DNA of 64,000 nucleotides from Bin87 sp965203985 (lineage in GTDB: Bacteria > Chloroflexota > Dehalococcoidia > Lucifugimonadales > UBA3495), in the NCBI GenBank assembly GCA_965203985.1, contig CBDBDS010000005.1:10509-74508 (forward strand), read 5' to 3'. Numbering within the stretch: the stretch's first letter is position 1; every line of letters starts with the position of its first letter. The notes beneath the pieces were generated by a model, which was given only the letters and a program-made list of their open reading frames with translations, was not told the DNA's origin and did not search any database. A program made the translations under genes and the position numbers. This document shows, one piece after another, positions 51,572 through 60,947 of the stretch.

Positions 51572-51600
51572 TTGACAACCGCAGCAACAACGAATATTAT
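51572..51600 (+). promoter_or_regulatory. Sigma-70-type promoter of the Lrp/AsnC gene
   Basis: TTGACA at 51572-51577, spacer of exactly 17, TATTAT at 51595-51600. The gene starts 70 bases after the -10, leaving room for a regulator site. Confidence 0.75.
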
Positions 51601-51669
51601 CTTGTGCCAAATATCTGCGCCATTGAGCGTAGGAATGTGACTGCATCCTAGCACGGAGTCTGCCAACCA

Positions 51670-52104
51670 ATGGATGAACTTGACCTGAAGATCATCGGTA
51701 TCCTGCAATCGGACGGGCGTGCGTCCAACGCCAAGATTGCGCGCGCAGTGGGTGTCAGCGAAGGCACCGTGCGCCGCCGGTTGCGCCGCCTGATAAAAGA
51801 AGACATCGTTCACGTGGTGGCAGTCCCTAACCTCGAAAAAATGGGCTACGGCACCACCGCCCTGATCGGTCTGGAAACCGGCCCGGGCAAGTCCGATTCC
51901 GTCGCGGAGTGCATCGCCAACCTCGACGAGGCGCACTATGTCGTCGTCGCCACCGGCCCCTACGACGTATTCGTCTGGACCGCCCTGGAATCCGCCGAAA
52001 GCCTTGGCGACTTCCTGCGCACCCGCATCGGCGTAATAGATGGAGTGCAAAAGACGCAGACCTTCGTCACCCTCTCGACCAAAAAGCGCTTCACCCGGGT
52101 GTAG
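51670..52104 (+). CDS. Lrp/AsnC-family transcriptional regulator
   Basis: 144 residues: N-terminal winged HTH (MDELDLKIIGILQSDGRASN, then IARAVGVSEGTVRRRLRRL), and a RAM-like ligand-binding C-terminal domain with HYVVVATGPYDVFVWTA and an AsnC-type IDGVQKTQTFVTLS ending. It senses amino acids or related metabolites and acts as an octamer. ATG 51670. It may control the upstream EamA exporter gene, although a promoter lies between them. Confidence 0.88.
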   Translation: MDELDLKIIGILQSDGRASNAKIARAVGVSEGTVRRRLRRLIKEDIVHVVAVPNLEKMGYGTTALIGLETGPGKSDSVAECIANLDEAHYVVVATGPYDVFVWTALESAESLGDFLRTRIGVIDGVQKTQTFVTLSTKKRFTRV

Positions 52105-52154
52105 GCCGGCCGGCTGGGATACCTCCGATCAGCGCTCCGGGCCACCCTGCGCGT

Positions 52155-52182
52155 TTGCATTGCCTACCCGCCGTGCTATAAT
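52155..52182 (+). promoter_or_regulatory. Promoter of the ferredoxin gene
   Basis: TTGCAT at 52155-52160, spacer of 16, TATAAT at 52177-52182; ferredoxin starts 79 bases downstream. Confidence 0.6.
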
Positions 52183-52260
52183 TCCGGCACGCGTGAGTTG
52201 TGGCCCGAATTTCGGTTTGCCACTGTCGACCCACAGCACATCACCCGAGGGAATGCCGCT

Positions 52261-52503
52261 ATGACCTACATCATTACCGAGCCATGCGTGGGCGTAAAAG
52301 ACGCCGCGTGTGTCGACGTTTGTCCGGTGGACTGCATCTACACCACCGACGACGATGACATGTACTTCATCAGTCCCGATGAGTGCATCGATTGTGCCGC
52401 CTGCGAACCGGTGTGCCCGGTCACGGCCATCTTCGCCGAAGAAGCCGTACCGTCCATGTACGAAGAATACATCAAGATAAATTACGACTACTTCAGCAAG
52501 TAG
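52261..52503 (+). CDS. fdxA: Bacterial 7Fe/8Fe ferredoxin
   Basis: 80 residues with eight Cys in two clusters: C9, C17, C21 and C25 (ACVDVCPVDC), and C42, C45, C48, C52 (CIDCAACEPVCP). The spacing of the first set (C-x7-C-x3-C-x3-CP) is that of seven-iron ferredoxins such as FdxA. It carries electrons in the cytoplasm. ATG 52261 starts MTYIITEPCVG, the family-typical N-terminus. A 2Fe-2S protein gene follows 87 bases later. Confidence 0.88.
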   Translation: MTYIITEPCVGVKDAACVDVCPVDCIYTTDDDDMYFISPDECIDCAACEPVCPVTAIFAEEAVPSMYEEYIKINYDYFSK

Positions 52504-52590
52504 TCGAAGCGCCGCCCGGCGTACACCGACCCCGTCGTGCGCCCGGCGCTTGGCCGCCGGGCGCACATTTAACGGTTCACACGTTCTCAG

Positions 52591-53418
52591 ATGTCCGCAT
52601 CCGACCCGCAGCGGTCCGCTCGCCCCGAAGTCAACGTTGTAGTCTGTACTGACGAGTACGGCTGCGGACGCTGGTATCATCGCGGCCGCAACGCCGAGGA
52701 CGTCCTGGGCGATTTTCGTACTGCCGTAAGACACTGGGGTGACGATCGCGTGCAGGTCACCACGTCCGGATGCATCCTGGGATGCACCTACGGCCCGCGA
52801 TTCGACGTCGCCCGCCGCTGGTCTGGCGAAAAAGCGCTGTACGGCTCGATCACAGGCGAAGCGACCGTCACCCGGCGCGGACGGGTGAGATTCGACCTCA
52901 TTCCGGACGACTTGAACGAGGTTCTGTCCGACCACCTGCCGGAAACCGCCGTTCCCATCCACTCCCTCGGCGGGTCCAATCCCCCGACCAATGTTGACCT
53001 GCTTCGGCAAATCCTGTCGGATTGCAGCCGGGGGATGGGCGATGCCCCCGTGGGTTTGGCCGAAGCCGTGGTCATGGTGCACAATCCGGCCGCCACCGTC
53101 TCCATTCCCGCCTCGCTGGACAGCCTGCAATTCGTGGATGGCAGCGGGAGAGCCGACCCAACCGGAGACATCGCCCTGCTGGCAACGGACGGCGATGGTC
53201 AGGTGTCACTGCAACTAAGCCGGATCCGCCAGGTGGAGTTTCTGTTTCGACAACTGCGCAACGGGATGCCGAGCTACTCCATCTGGCTGCGGGACGACGA
53301 CCTGGCGACCGTGTACCGCATCTACCTGCGGCGCTCGGAAAACCCGGCCAACAATCCCCTGCGTCATCGTCTCTTCATGGACCTCATTGATCAGCATGGC
53401 GAAAAGGTAACCCTGTAA
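52591..53418 (+). CDS. Protein with N-terminal 2Fe-2S thioredoxin-like domain
   Basis: 275 residues. The N-terminal ~80 carry four Cys (C19, C25 and C61, C65) in VVVCTDEYGCGRWYHRG and TTSGCILGCTYGPR, the arrangement of thioredoxin-like [2Fe-2S] ferredoxins. The C-terminal ~150 residues (from about 120) are not recognised; they have a beta-rich section (SLQFVDGSG, LSRIRQVEFLFRQL) and end with an NNPLRHRLFMDLIDQHGEKV tail. It may join the iron-sulfur system of the neighbouring ferredoxin, or serve a separate role. ATG 52591. Confidence 0.7.
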   Translation: MSASDPQRSARPEVNVVVCTDEYGCGRWYHRGRNAEDVLGDFRTAVRHWGDDRVQVTTSGCILGCTYGPRFDVARRWSGEKALYGSITGEATVTRRGRVRFDLIPDDLNEVLSDHLPETAVPIHSLGGSNPPTNVDLLRQILSDCSRGMGDAPVGLAEAVVMVHNPAATVSIPASLDSLQFVDGSGRADPTGDIALLATDGDGQVSLQLSRIRQVEFLFRQLRNGMPSYSIWLRDDDLATVYRIYLRRSENPANNPLRHRLFMDLIDQHGEKVTL

Positions 53419-53534
53419 CATCTCCCCGGGCCTGGTCGCCCGCCGCGGCGTTCTACAACACGGACAACTTGCGTGATTGACGACGCGCCGGCGGGCTGAT
53501 CCAGCGGGGCTAAACTCGAGGAGGAGCGAACACA

Positions 53535-55817
53535 ATGAGCAATATCGATTCCACTCCGGAATTCGTGCGGGAAACCTACCGAAAAATGGACGAGAAGCTG
53601 GCCCAGGTGCGGGGCAGGCTCAACCGCCCCCTGACCATGGCTGAGAAGCTATTGCTCTCTCATCTGGACGACGTTGCCGACGCCGACCTGCGCCCTGGCG
53701 ACAGCTACATCAACCTCCGCCCCGACCGAGTGGCCCATCAGGACGTGACGGGACAGATGGCCATCCTGCAGTTCATGCAGTCCGGCCGCGATCGCGTGGC
53801 GGTCCCGACCACCGTGCACTGCGACCACCTCATCCAGGCCCGCGTCGGCGCCTCCTCCGACCTCCAGGACGCGCTCAACGAGAGCAACGAGGTCTACCAG
53901 TTCCTGGAATCCGCCAGCCGCCGCTTTGGCATGGGGTTCTGGAAGCCCGGCTCCGGCATCATCCACCAGGTGGTACTCGAAAAGTACGCCTTTCCCGGCG
54001 CCCTGATCATTGGGACCGACTCGCACACCGTCAACGGCGGCGGCCTGGGCTCACTGGCCATCGGCGTGGGCGGAGCGGACGCGGCCGACGTGATGGCCGG
54101 CCTCCCCTGGGAAGTGCGCTATCCACGCATCATTGGCGTCAAGCTCACGGGTTCCATGAGCGGCTGGACCGCGCCCAAGGATGTCATCATCAAGCTGGCC
54201 TACGAGCTCACCGTTTCCGGCGGCACCAACGCCATCATCGAATACTTCGGACCCGGCGCCGCCTCCATCTCCGCCACCGGCAAGGGCACGATCTGCAACA
54301 TGGGCGCCGAGCTGGGCGCCACCGGCGACGTGTTCCCCTACGACGAGCGCATGGCCACCTACCTGCGCGCCACCGGCCGCGAGGATCTGGTCGCAATCGC
54401 TGAGGAGTACAAACATCTGCTCCAGTCCGACCCCGAGGTCGAGGAGCAGCCGGAGCAGTTCTACGACCAGATCGTCGAGATCGACCTGTCCTCGTTGGAA
54501 CCGCACGTTACCGGGCCCCATTCGCCCGACCGGGCGCGGCCGATTTCCGCGCTGGCCGCTGAGGCCCAACAGGAAGGCTTTCCGGAGCGGGTGTCCGTGG
54601 CGCTGGTCGGCAGCTGCACCAACTCCTCCTACGAAGACATGGAACGCTGCGCCGACGTGGCCCGACAGGCCGCTGCCCACGGAGTGTCCGCCGCTTCAGG
54701 TCTGCTGGTTACCCCCGGTTCCGAGCAGGTCCGCGCCACCATCGAGCGCGACGGTCAGCAGGCCGCGCTGGAAGCCATCGGCGCAACCGTGCTGGCCAAC
54801 GCCTGCGGTCCCTGCATCGGCCAGTGGAACCGGCCCGAGGCCCGCGGCACCGACAACAGCATCGTCACGTCCTACAACCGCAACTTCCCCAGCCGCAACG
54901 ACGGCAACGCCGGCACCATGAACTTCATCGCCAGCCCCGAGCTGGCCGTGGCCATGGGTCTGGGCGGCAGCCTCTCTTTCAACCCGCTGACCGACCCGCT
55001 GGTGGACGCCGACGGCAACGAGTTCATGCTCCAGCCGCCGTCCGAGGCCCCCGAGGTACCGCCCACCGGCTTTGACCCGGGTACCGACATGTACGTCGAG
55101 CCGCCGGAAGACGGCAGCGACGTTGAGGTCCGCGTCGACCCCAACAGCAACCGGCTGCAGGTCCTGGATCCGTGGGATCCGTGGGATGGCAACGACTTCG
55201 AAGACGTACCGATCCTGGTGAAGACCGAAGGCAAGACCACGACTGACTCCATCTCGCCGGCCGGCCCGTGGCTCCGTTTCCGTGGCCACCTGAACAACCT
55301 CAGCGACAACATGTTCCTTGGCGCCAACAACGCCTACACCGATGACACCGGAACCGGCAAGAACCAGCTCTCCGGCGAGGAAATCATGCCTATTCCGGAG
55401 ATCGCCCGGGCCTACAGCGCCCAGGGCATCCGCTGGGTCGCCATCGGCGACGAGAACTACGGCGAGGGCTCCAGCCGCGAGCACGCTGCGCTGTCGCCCC
55501 GAATGCTGGGCGCCGCGGCCATCATCACCCGCAGCTTCGCCCGCATCCACGAGTCGAACTTGAAGAAGCAGGGGTTGCTGCCTCTCACCTTCGAGGACCC
55601 GGCGGACTGGGACCGCGTGCTGGAGGACGACCGCATGAGCCTGGTCGGCCTCAACGACCTGGCGCCGGACCGCCCGGTCCAGGCGGTCCTCAAGCACGCC
55701 GACGGCTCCGAGGAAACGCTCAACCTGCGGCACACGCTGAACGACACCCAGATCGCGTGGTTCCGGGCCGGCAGCGCCATGAACCACATGAAAAACCTGG
55801 AGAGCGCCAGCAGCTAA
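53535..55817 (+). CDS. acn: Aconitate hydratase
   Basis: 760 residues, the length of mitochondrial-type aconitase. It converts citrate to isocitrate. Cluster Cys are in VGSCTNSSYEDM and ANACGPCIGQW (two Cys); other conserved blocks are IGTDSHTVNGGGLGSLAIG and GDENYGEGSSREHAAL in the swivelling C-terminal domain. A Pro/Gly-rich segment lies between domains (QPPSEAPEVPPTG). ATG 53535 with GAGGAGGAG upstream. PolX follows in the same direction but with a 110-base gap. Confidence 0.93.
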   Translation: MSNIDSTPEFVRETYRKMDEKLAQVRGRLNRPLTMAEKLLLSHLDDVADADLRPGDSYINLRPDRVAHQDVTGQMAILQFMQSGRDRVAVPTTVHCDHLIQARVGASSDLQDALNESNEVYQFLESASRRFGMGFWKPGSGIIHQVVLEKYAFPGALIIGTDSHTVNGGGLGSLAIGVGGADAADVMAGLPWEVRYPRIIGVKLTGSMSGWTAPKDVIIKLAYELTVSGGTNAIIEYFGPGAASISATGKGTICNMGAELGATGDVFPYDERMATYLRATGREDLVAIAEEYKHLLQSDPEVEEQPEQFYDQIVEIDLSSLEPHVTGPHSPDRARPISALAAEAQQEGFPERVSVALVGSCTNSSYEDMERCADVARQAAAHGVSAASGLLVTPGSEQVRATIERDGQQAALEAIGATVLANACGPCIGQWNRPEARGTDNSIVTSYNRNFPSRNDGNAGTMNFIASPELAVAMGLGGSLSFNPLTDPLVDADGNEFMLQPPSEAPEVPPTGFDPGTDMYVEPPEDGSDVEVRVDPNSNRLQVLDPWDPWDGNDFEDVPILVKTEGKTTTDSISPAGPWLRFRGHLNNLSDNMFLGANNAYTDDTGTGKNQLSGEEIMPIPEIARAYSAQGIRWVAIGDENYGEGSSREHAALSPRMLGAAAIITRSFARIHESNLKKQGLLPLTFEDPADWDRVLEDDRMSLVGLNDLAPDRPVQAVLKHADGSEETLNLRHTLNDTQIAWFRAGSAMNHMKNLESASS

Positions 55818-55926
55818 CCGGTTTCACACCTGGCACTACGGGGGGCGTCTGCGCGAGCAGGCGCCCCTGTTTTGCGGGGAGCCGCCGCGACGCAGCTTTT
55901 CTTGCCCGCCTTCGCCGGCCGGTGGT

Positions 55927-57738
55927 ATGGTATTGACCATGACCACGCAGATCACCAACGAAGACATCGTCCAGCTGTTCAACAACATGGCTGCCATGTT
56001 GGAGATCAAGGGTGACACCGTCTTCAAGATTCGTGCCTACCAGCGCGCCGCCAACACCATCGAACAACTCAGCTGGTCGCTGGCCGCGGCGGCCTCCGCC
56101 GGCGACGACCTGAAGAAAATTCCCGGCGTCGGCAAGGCCATCAGCGAAAAGGTCCAGGAGTACGTGGCGACGGGCCGCGTTGCGGCCTACGATCGCCTGG
56201 CCGAGGAGCTTCCGCCCAACGTCCTGGAACTGCTCGAAGTTCCCGGCATGGGACCCAAGACCGTGAAAGCCGCCGTGGACGAGCTCGCTATCGGGTCCGT
56301 CGCCGAGCTGGAGCAGGCCGCTTTGGACGGCCGGCTCGAACAGCTGCCCCGCATGGGCAAGCGTTCCGTGGCAAACATTCTGCGCCACATCCAGGCCCAG
56401 CGAATGCGATCCGACCGCACGCCCCTGGGCATCGCCTCCGAGACCTGCGCCGCGGTAACTGCCCAGTTGTTCGACACTTGCCCCGGTCTGGTGAGCATCA
56501 CCCCGGCCGGCTCGCTTCGCCGCTGGGAGGAAACCATCGGCGACCTGGACCTCATCGCGGTGTCGGAGAACCCCGCGGAGACCGGCCCGGCCCTGGCCGC
56601 CCTGCCATCAGTCCGTGAGGTCCTCGTTCAGGGCGATTCCAAGACCTCCGTGATCGTCGACCCAAGCATCCAGATTGACCTGCGCATCGGCGAGCCCGAC
56701 GCCATGGGAGCAATGCTCCAGTACTTCACCGGCAGCCAGCAGCACAACATCCGGCTGCGTGATTACGCCAACCGCCGGGGTTTGTCCCTGAACGAATACG
56801 GCATCACGGTAATTGAGAGCGGCGAAACCGAGCGGTTCCGGGACGAGGAGTCTTTCTACGGCCGTCTCGACCTGCCCTGGATCCCGCCGGAACTCCGCCG
56901 CGGTGCCGACGAGCTGGACGCCGCCCGCGACGACAACCTGCCCAACCTGATCACCGAAGCCGACCTCCGGGGCGACCTGCACCTCCACAGCGATTGGAGC
57001 GACGGCAAATTCCCCCTGGAAGAAATGGTCGCCGCCGTGGCCGCGATGGGCTACGAATACATGGCTCTCACCGACCATTCCCAGGGCCTGGGAGTCGCCA
57101 ACGGCCTGACCCCCGACCGTCTTGCCCGCCAGGTCGAAATCCTGAAGGGCCTCCAGTCCCGGTACGACATGACCATCCTCTGCGGCTCGGAGGTGGACAT
57201 TCGCGCCGACGGCGCCATGGACTTTCCCGACGACGTGTTGGGCATGCTGGACTGGGTCATCGCCTCCATTCACAACGCCATGAGCCAGGATCGGGACACC
57301 ATGACCCGGCGCATCACCCGCGCCATGGAGAACCCTCACGTTGCCGTTATCGGCCACGCCTCCGCGCGTCTGCTCGGCCGCCGCGATCCGGTTGAGTTCG
57401 ATATCGAGACACTGCTGCAAACCGCTCGCGACACCGGCACCGCCATGGAAATCAACGCCGCCCCGGAACGCTTGGACCTCAAGGACACCCACGCGGCCCG
57501 TGCCCGCGAGTTGGGCGTACCGCTGGTGATCGACACCGACTCGCACCACATTGACGGCCTGACCAACCGCACCTTCGGCGTGGCCGTAGCCCGCCGCGCC
57601 TGGTGCGGGCCGGAGCATGTCCTGAACACCTATCCGGCCAGCGAGTTCCTCGCTTGGCTCCGGGCGCCGAAAGGCCAGCGACCCGAACGCTTCGCGGCTA
57701 TGGTAGCGAGCCGGCAGGCTGCGGCATCCCGACCATGA
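55927..57738 (+). CDS. polX: Family X DNA polymerase with PHP domain
   Basis: 603 residues. N-terminal helix-hairpin-helix and Pol beta-like core: LKKIPGVGKAISEK, LEVPGMGPKTVK and catalytic Asp pair in IGDLDLIAV. Then a PHP phosphoesterase domain with RGDLHLHSDWSDG, LTDHSQGLGVANG and VIDTDSHHIDGL metal ligands. PolX acts in base excision or gap repair with 3'-5' exonuclease activity. ATG 55927, or ATG 55939, is the start. Its stop overlaps the start of a gene of unknown function (ATGA). Confidence 0.92.
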   Translation: MVLTMTTQITNEDIVQLFNNMAAMLEIKGDTVFKIRAYQRAANTIEQLSWSLAAAASAGDDLKKIPGVGKAISEKVQEYVATGRVAAYDRLAEELPPNVLELLEVPGMGPKTVKAAVDELAIGSVAELEQAALDGRLEQLPRMGKRSVANILRHIQAQRMRSDRTPLGIASETCAAVTAQLFDTCPGLVSITPAGSLRRWEETIGDLDLIAVSENPAETGPALAALPSVREVLVQGDSKTSVIVDPSIQIDLRIGEPDAMGAMLQYFTGSQQHNIRLRDYANRRGLSLNEYGITVIESGETERFRDEESFYGRLDLPWIPPELRRGADELDAARDDNLPNLITEADLRGDLHLHSDWSDGKFPLEEMVAAVAAMGYEYMALTDHSQGLGVANGLTPDRLARQVEILKGLQSRYDMTILCGSEVDIRADGAMDFPDDVLGMLDWVIASIHNAMSQDRDTMTRRITRAMENPHVAVIGHASARLLGRRDPVEFDIETLLQTARDTGTAMEINAAPERLDLKDTHAARARELGVPLVIDTDSHHIDGLTNRTFGVAVARRAWCGPEHVLNTYPASEFLAWLRAPKGQRPERFAAMVASRQAAASRP

Positions 57739-58523
57739 CCTTCACGGTGGACGACACCGGGATCGCGGTAATCTCACCGGCGCACGGCGCCGCAGGTCTC
57801 CCGGAATACGAGCACGTCATCGAGCGGTTGCGCTCCCGCGCCGGCCGCGCCGAGCCGTGGCACATCGCGCTGCTGGACGCCATCGGGCGCTGGAGCCTCC
57901 CCCACGAGGAAATCTGGGGACGAACCTGGCGTTACGTCATCGGCGGCGAAGCGCTGGATTGGCTCACCCTGGCCCATCGTCTCAGCCTTGCAATCCCGGA
58001 TGCCGTCCCACCGGAGGAGTTGGAAACCCTGCTGTTCTACGGGCGTCTGCCCGAAGACATCGGCGCGGAACGGTTCCGTCAACTCATCGGACCCTACCGC
58101 TACACCGCCCACCTGAATTTCTGGTACGGCGTGGTAGTCGAAGAGGCATTGCAACTGGTCACGGAAGACGCCATCCGCAAGAGCCGACTGGCCCGCTGCT
58201 ACGGCGACAGCGACGACGTGGTGGAGGACGCCTACCGCAATCTCTACGGCGATACCCGCGCCAACCTCGTGCCTGAGTTCCTCGCGGATGCCGGCGGAGC
58301 CTGGGGTTGGGAACCTGAGTGCCTTTCCCTGGTTGCCTGGAAGGAATTCACCTACTGGCTGTTCAAGCGTCGCATCCGCAAGTGGCACCCGGCCCGGGTC
58401 GCCAGCGATACCCGGCGGGGCTTGGAGCGGCTCCAGGCGTTGCGCGACGATGCCCATGCCGGCGACCCCGGCCTCCTCATCATGAACAGCGCCGACCTGC
58501 CGGCGCTGCAAAGAACAAAATAG
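57735..58523 (+). CDS. Hypothetical protein coupled to polX
   Basis: 262 residues of unknown function. Start ATG 57735 overlaps the polX stop as ATGA, so it is translated from the same message. No motif known to me; visible are a helical, Trp- and Tyr-rich middle part (GPYRYTAHLNFWYGVVVEEA) and a basic end (WLFKRRIRKWHPARVASD). The coupling suggests a job connected with DNA repair. A family-C palindrome at 58521 follows. Confidence 0.65.
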   Translation: MTFTVDDTGIAVISPAHGAAGLPEYEHVIERLRSRAGRAEPWHIALLDAIGRWSLPHEEIWGRTWRYVIGGEALDWLTLAHRLSLAIPDAVPPEELETLLFYGRLPEDIGAERFRQLIGPYRYTAHLNFWYGVVVEEALQLVTEDAIRKSRLARCYGDSDDVVEDAYRNLYGDTRANLVPEFLADAGGAWGWEPECLSLVAWKEFTYWLFKRRIRKWHPARVASDTRRGLERLQALRDDAHAGDPGLLIMNSADLPALQRTK

Positions 58524-58544
58524 GGGCGAAAACCTTCGCCCCTA
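58521..58544. repeat. Palindromic repeat (family C)
   Basis: TAGGGGCGAA and TTCGCCCCTA, ten-base perfect arms with AACC between. Lies between the convergent polX operon and S1 gene. Confidence 0.8.
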
Positions 58545-58576
58545 AATCACTTTCGCCTTTGCGCCGGACGGTTCGG

Positions 58577-59677
58577 CTATAGGCCGTACACCTTGCGGTA
58601 GCTCAGGCTCATCCGCTTGCGCTCGGTGTCGATGCTCAGGATCTGCACCTTGATCTGCTGACCCTGGTAGACAATCTCCCGGGGGTGCTCCATCCGACGA
58701 GCCGACAACTCGGAGATATGCACCAGGCCCTCGACCCAGTCTTCCAGCTTGACGAAGGCGCCGAAGTCCATGAGGCGGGTGACGGTTCCGTCGACAATGT
58801 CGCCAACGTGGTACCGCTCCGGCACGGTATCCCAAGGTTCCGGCTGGGTCCGCTTCAGGCTCAGGGAGATTTTGCTGTTCTCCCGGTCCACCCGCAGCAC
58901 CTTGAGGGTGAGGTCGTCACCCACGCTGACCACTTCTTCCGGCGACTTGATCATGGACCAGGACAGCTCGGAGATGGGCACCAGCCCCTCCGCGTCGCCC
59001 AGGTCGACGAAGGCGCCGAACCCGCGCATCGACCGCACCGTGCCCTGCACGATCTGGCCTTCCTGCAGTTCTTCCAGCAGGCGCTCCTTGGCCGCGTTGC
59101 GCAACTGTCGCCAGATACGCCGCTCGGTCAGCACCAACTTTTCACGCTGGGCGTCCAGCTCAAGGATGTTGAACCGCGCGTCCTCACCGATCCTGGCGTC
59201 CAAGTGTTCGATGCGGCCTTCTTTCGGCACCGGCGCCATTTGCGAGAAGGGCACGAAACCGCGCACTCCCTGCCAGTCGACCACCAGGCCGCCCTTGTTG
59301 TGCTGCACCACCTTGGCCGCCAGTTCGGAGTCCTGCTTGTGCAGCTCAATCAGGTCTTCCCAGACCTGCTTTTCCTGCGCCTGGTCGTATGAGAATACCG
59401 CCATTCCTCCGGGCCCGCGATTGTTCAGGTGAATGACAATCACGTTGGCGCCCGGCTGCATCTGTTCTCGCTTCTCGTCGGTAAGTGTGCGCATCTCCTG
59501 TGGCGGAACGATGCCCTCGGTCTTGAGGCCGGCGCTGATGACCATGCCCTCGTCATCGATGCGCACTATCTCGCCGGTCACCAAGTCGCCTCTCCGGTAC
59601 TCCCTCGGCGAAAACGCCGACTCCGGGAGTTGAGACATGTCGGTGACTTCGACTACGTTCGGGTCCTGGGCTACCAT
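58577..59677 (-). CDS. rpsA: S1-domain RNA-binding protein (ribosomal protein S1-like)
   Basis: 366 residues with four S1 domains, near residues 29-96, 114-180, 200-268 and 285-353 (typical GTVRSMRGFGAFVDL and GTVTRLMDFGAFVKLEDWVE). Full-length rpsA in proteobacteria has six; four is normal in several other phyla. It binds mRNA and the 30S subunit. The first residues are acidic and the end is plain (RMSLSYRKVYGL). ATG 59677. Downstream is a family-C palindrome. High confidence in the fold; the exact gene role could also be a related general S1 protein. Confidence 0.85.
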   Translation of the reverse strand: MVAQDPNVVEVTDMSQLPESAFSPREYRRGDLVTGEIVRIDDEGMVISAGLKTEGIVPPQEMRTLTDEKREQMQPGANVIVIHLNNRGPGGMAVFSYDQAQEKQVWEDLIELHKQDSELAAKVVQHNKGGLVVDWQGVRGFVPFSQMAPVPKEGRIEHLDARIGEDARFNILELDAQREKLVLTERRIWRQLRNAAKERLLEELQEGQIVQGTVRSMRGFGAFVDLGDAEGLVPISELSWSMIKSPEEVVSVGDDLTLKVLRVDRENSKISLSLKRTQPEPWDTVPERYHVGDIVDGTVTRLMDFGAFVKLEDWVEGLVHISELSARRMEHPREIVYQGQQIKVQILSIDTERKRMSLSYRKVYGL

Positions 59678-59855
59678 CAGTTAAGCTGCTCCTTACTCTG
59701 GCTTACGGTCGATTGCGCGACCGCACAGGTTGAGCAGGTACTTCGTTCTCGCTTGGATCACTTTCCCCACAATTCGCCTGCCTAATAATACTTATACCGC
59801 ACGCAAATTGCAACCGCAAAGCCCGAAGGCCATGCGCACCTCCCTTTCGCAAGTC

Positions 59856-59965
59856 GTCAGCAGCAGGATTTTCAAGATTTGGGGATTATCAGGATTGGAA
59901 CCGTTTTGTGATGGAGATCTCCCAATCCTGCCCAATCATAAAATCCCGCAAATCCCGCTTCTGAC
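59856..59965. repeat. MITE-like repeat (family A)
   Basis: Matches 29818-29916 over 99 bases from 59867. Left end GTCAGCAGCAGGATTTTC, right end CAAATCCCGCTTCTGAC. Confidence 0.85.
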
Positions 59966-60101
59966 AACTTCCTGACGACGGCAAGCAGGTGGGTCCGCCC
60001 GAGGGCAAAGGCGCGGCGGGCCAAAACGCAAAGTGGCCCGCAGATGGGGGCTCGCACCAGAGACTAATGCCTGTCCTGGCGGGGGTGCTATGACCGGGGC
60101 C

Positions 60102-60788
60102 TCAGGGACTCTGCTGGCGCAGCAGCGCCTCCAGTTCGCGGATCCGGGCCTCGGCGGCGTCAGCGCGGGCACGCTCGGTGTCAAAGGTGGCGATGTGCAA
60201 CCCCGTCGCGGGGTCGTAGCAGCCCAGTTGGCCTTTTTCCCATCGCCAGTCCAGGTTCAGTACCTCGCTATGGCCCTGCAACACATCCCCAGACAACTCG
60301 GCAATGTCGATTGGTTCGTACCTCCCGTCCACCAGCCGGTCGCCAGCCAGTCTCGCGCCGTGAAACTCACCCGTGGCGTCGAACCGCCAGTACTCCGGTA
60401 TCCCCAGCCTCTCGTAGAACTCGCGCTTCGCCCCAACGTCAATTCGCGCCGTCCGCTGCGAAGCTATCTCAAGCACCAGGTCCGGTGGCTTGCCCTGCTC
60501 CGAGATCACGTAGCCGTTGGTCTCCCGGTAGGCGGCCGGGTCCACGTCGAAGGCCACCATCAGGTCGGGATACCTCATCTCAGCGCCGCGCCGGGCTAGC
60601 ATGTACTTCTCCCCGGACACGATGGTGGTCTCGGGATGGCCCAGGAACTGCTTCAGATGGTGGTGCAGCCCGGTCTCGCTGAGGTGCTCGGCGGATGTCA
60701 TGTCGTCGGGTTCCCGCTCGGGCGGGTCGGGCAGCCGGAAACCGCCGGGGGCTGGGGGCGTCTTGGCGAAGGTGTCGGGCGTGGTCAT
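60102..60788 (-). CDS. Uma2-family (DUF820) endonuclease-like protein
   Basis: 228 residues, intact. The family core is present: YPDLMVAFDVDP (D), LVLEIASQRTA (E) and KREFYERLGIPEYWRFDA; the C-terminal helix (ARADAAEARIRELEALLRQQ) is a probable coiled coil. ATG 60788. PD-(D/E)XK fold, function unknown. The other copy at 1414 is frameshifted; sequences differ, so they are separate family members. Confidence 0.85.
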   Translation of the reverse strand: MTTPDTFAKTPPAPGGFRLPDPPEREPDDMTSAEHLSETGLHHHLKQFLGHPETTIVSGEKYMLARRGAEMRYPDLMVAFDVDPAAYRETNGYVISEQGKPPDLVLEIASQRTARIDVGAKREFYERLGIPEYWRFDATGEFHGARLAGDRLVDGRYEPIDIAELSGDVLQGHSEVLNLDWRWEKGQLGCYDPATGLHIATFDTERARADAAEARIRELEALLRQQSP

Positions 60789-60947
60789 ATCGCACCTGGC
60801 GGCGGTCGGTCGGCTCCGCTCTCCGGCTCCGGAAAAGGCGTTAGACGTGCCGGCCATTCTACGCCATACGGCGGTCTGCAGACAGCGGGGCCCGGCGTGA
60901 TGGTGCTATGCCTGCCCGGTCAGCCCCCTCCGAACGCATACCCGGTT

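Noticed and set aside
54696..55787. 363-codon minus frame opposite aconitase
   Set aside because: Same reason: antisense to a gene with all cluster residues.
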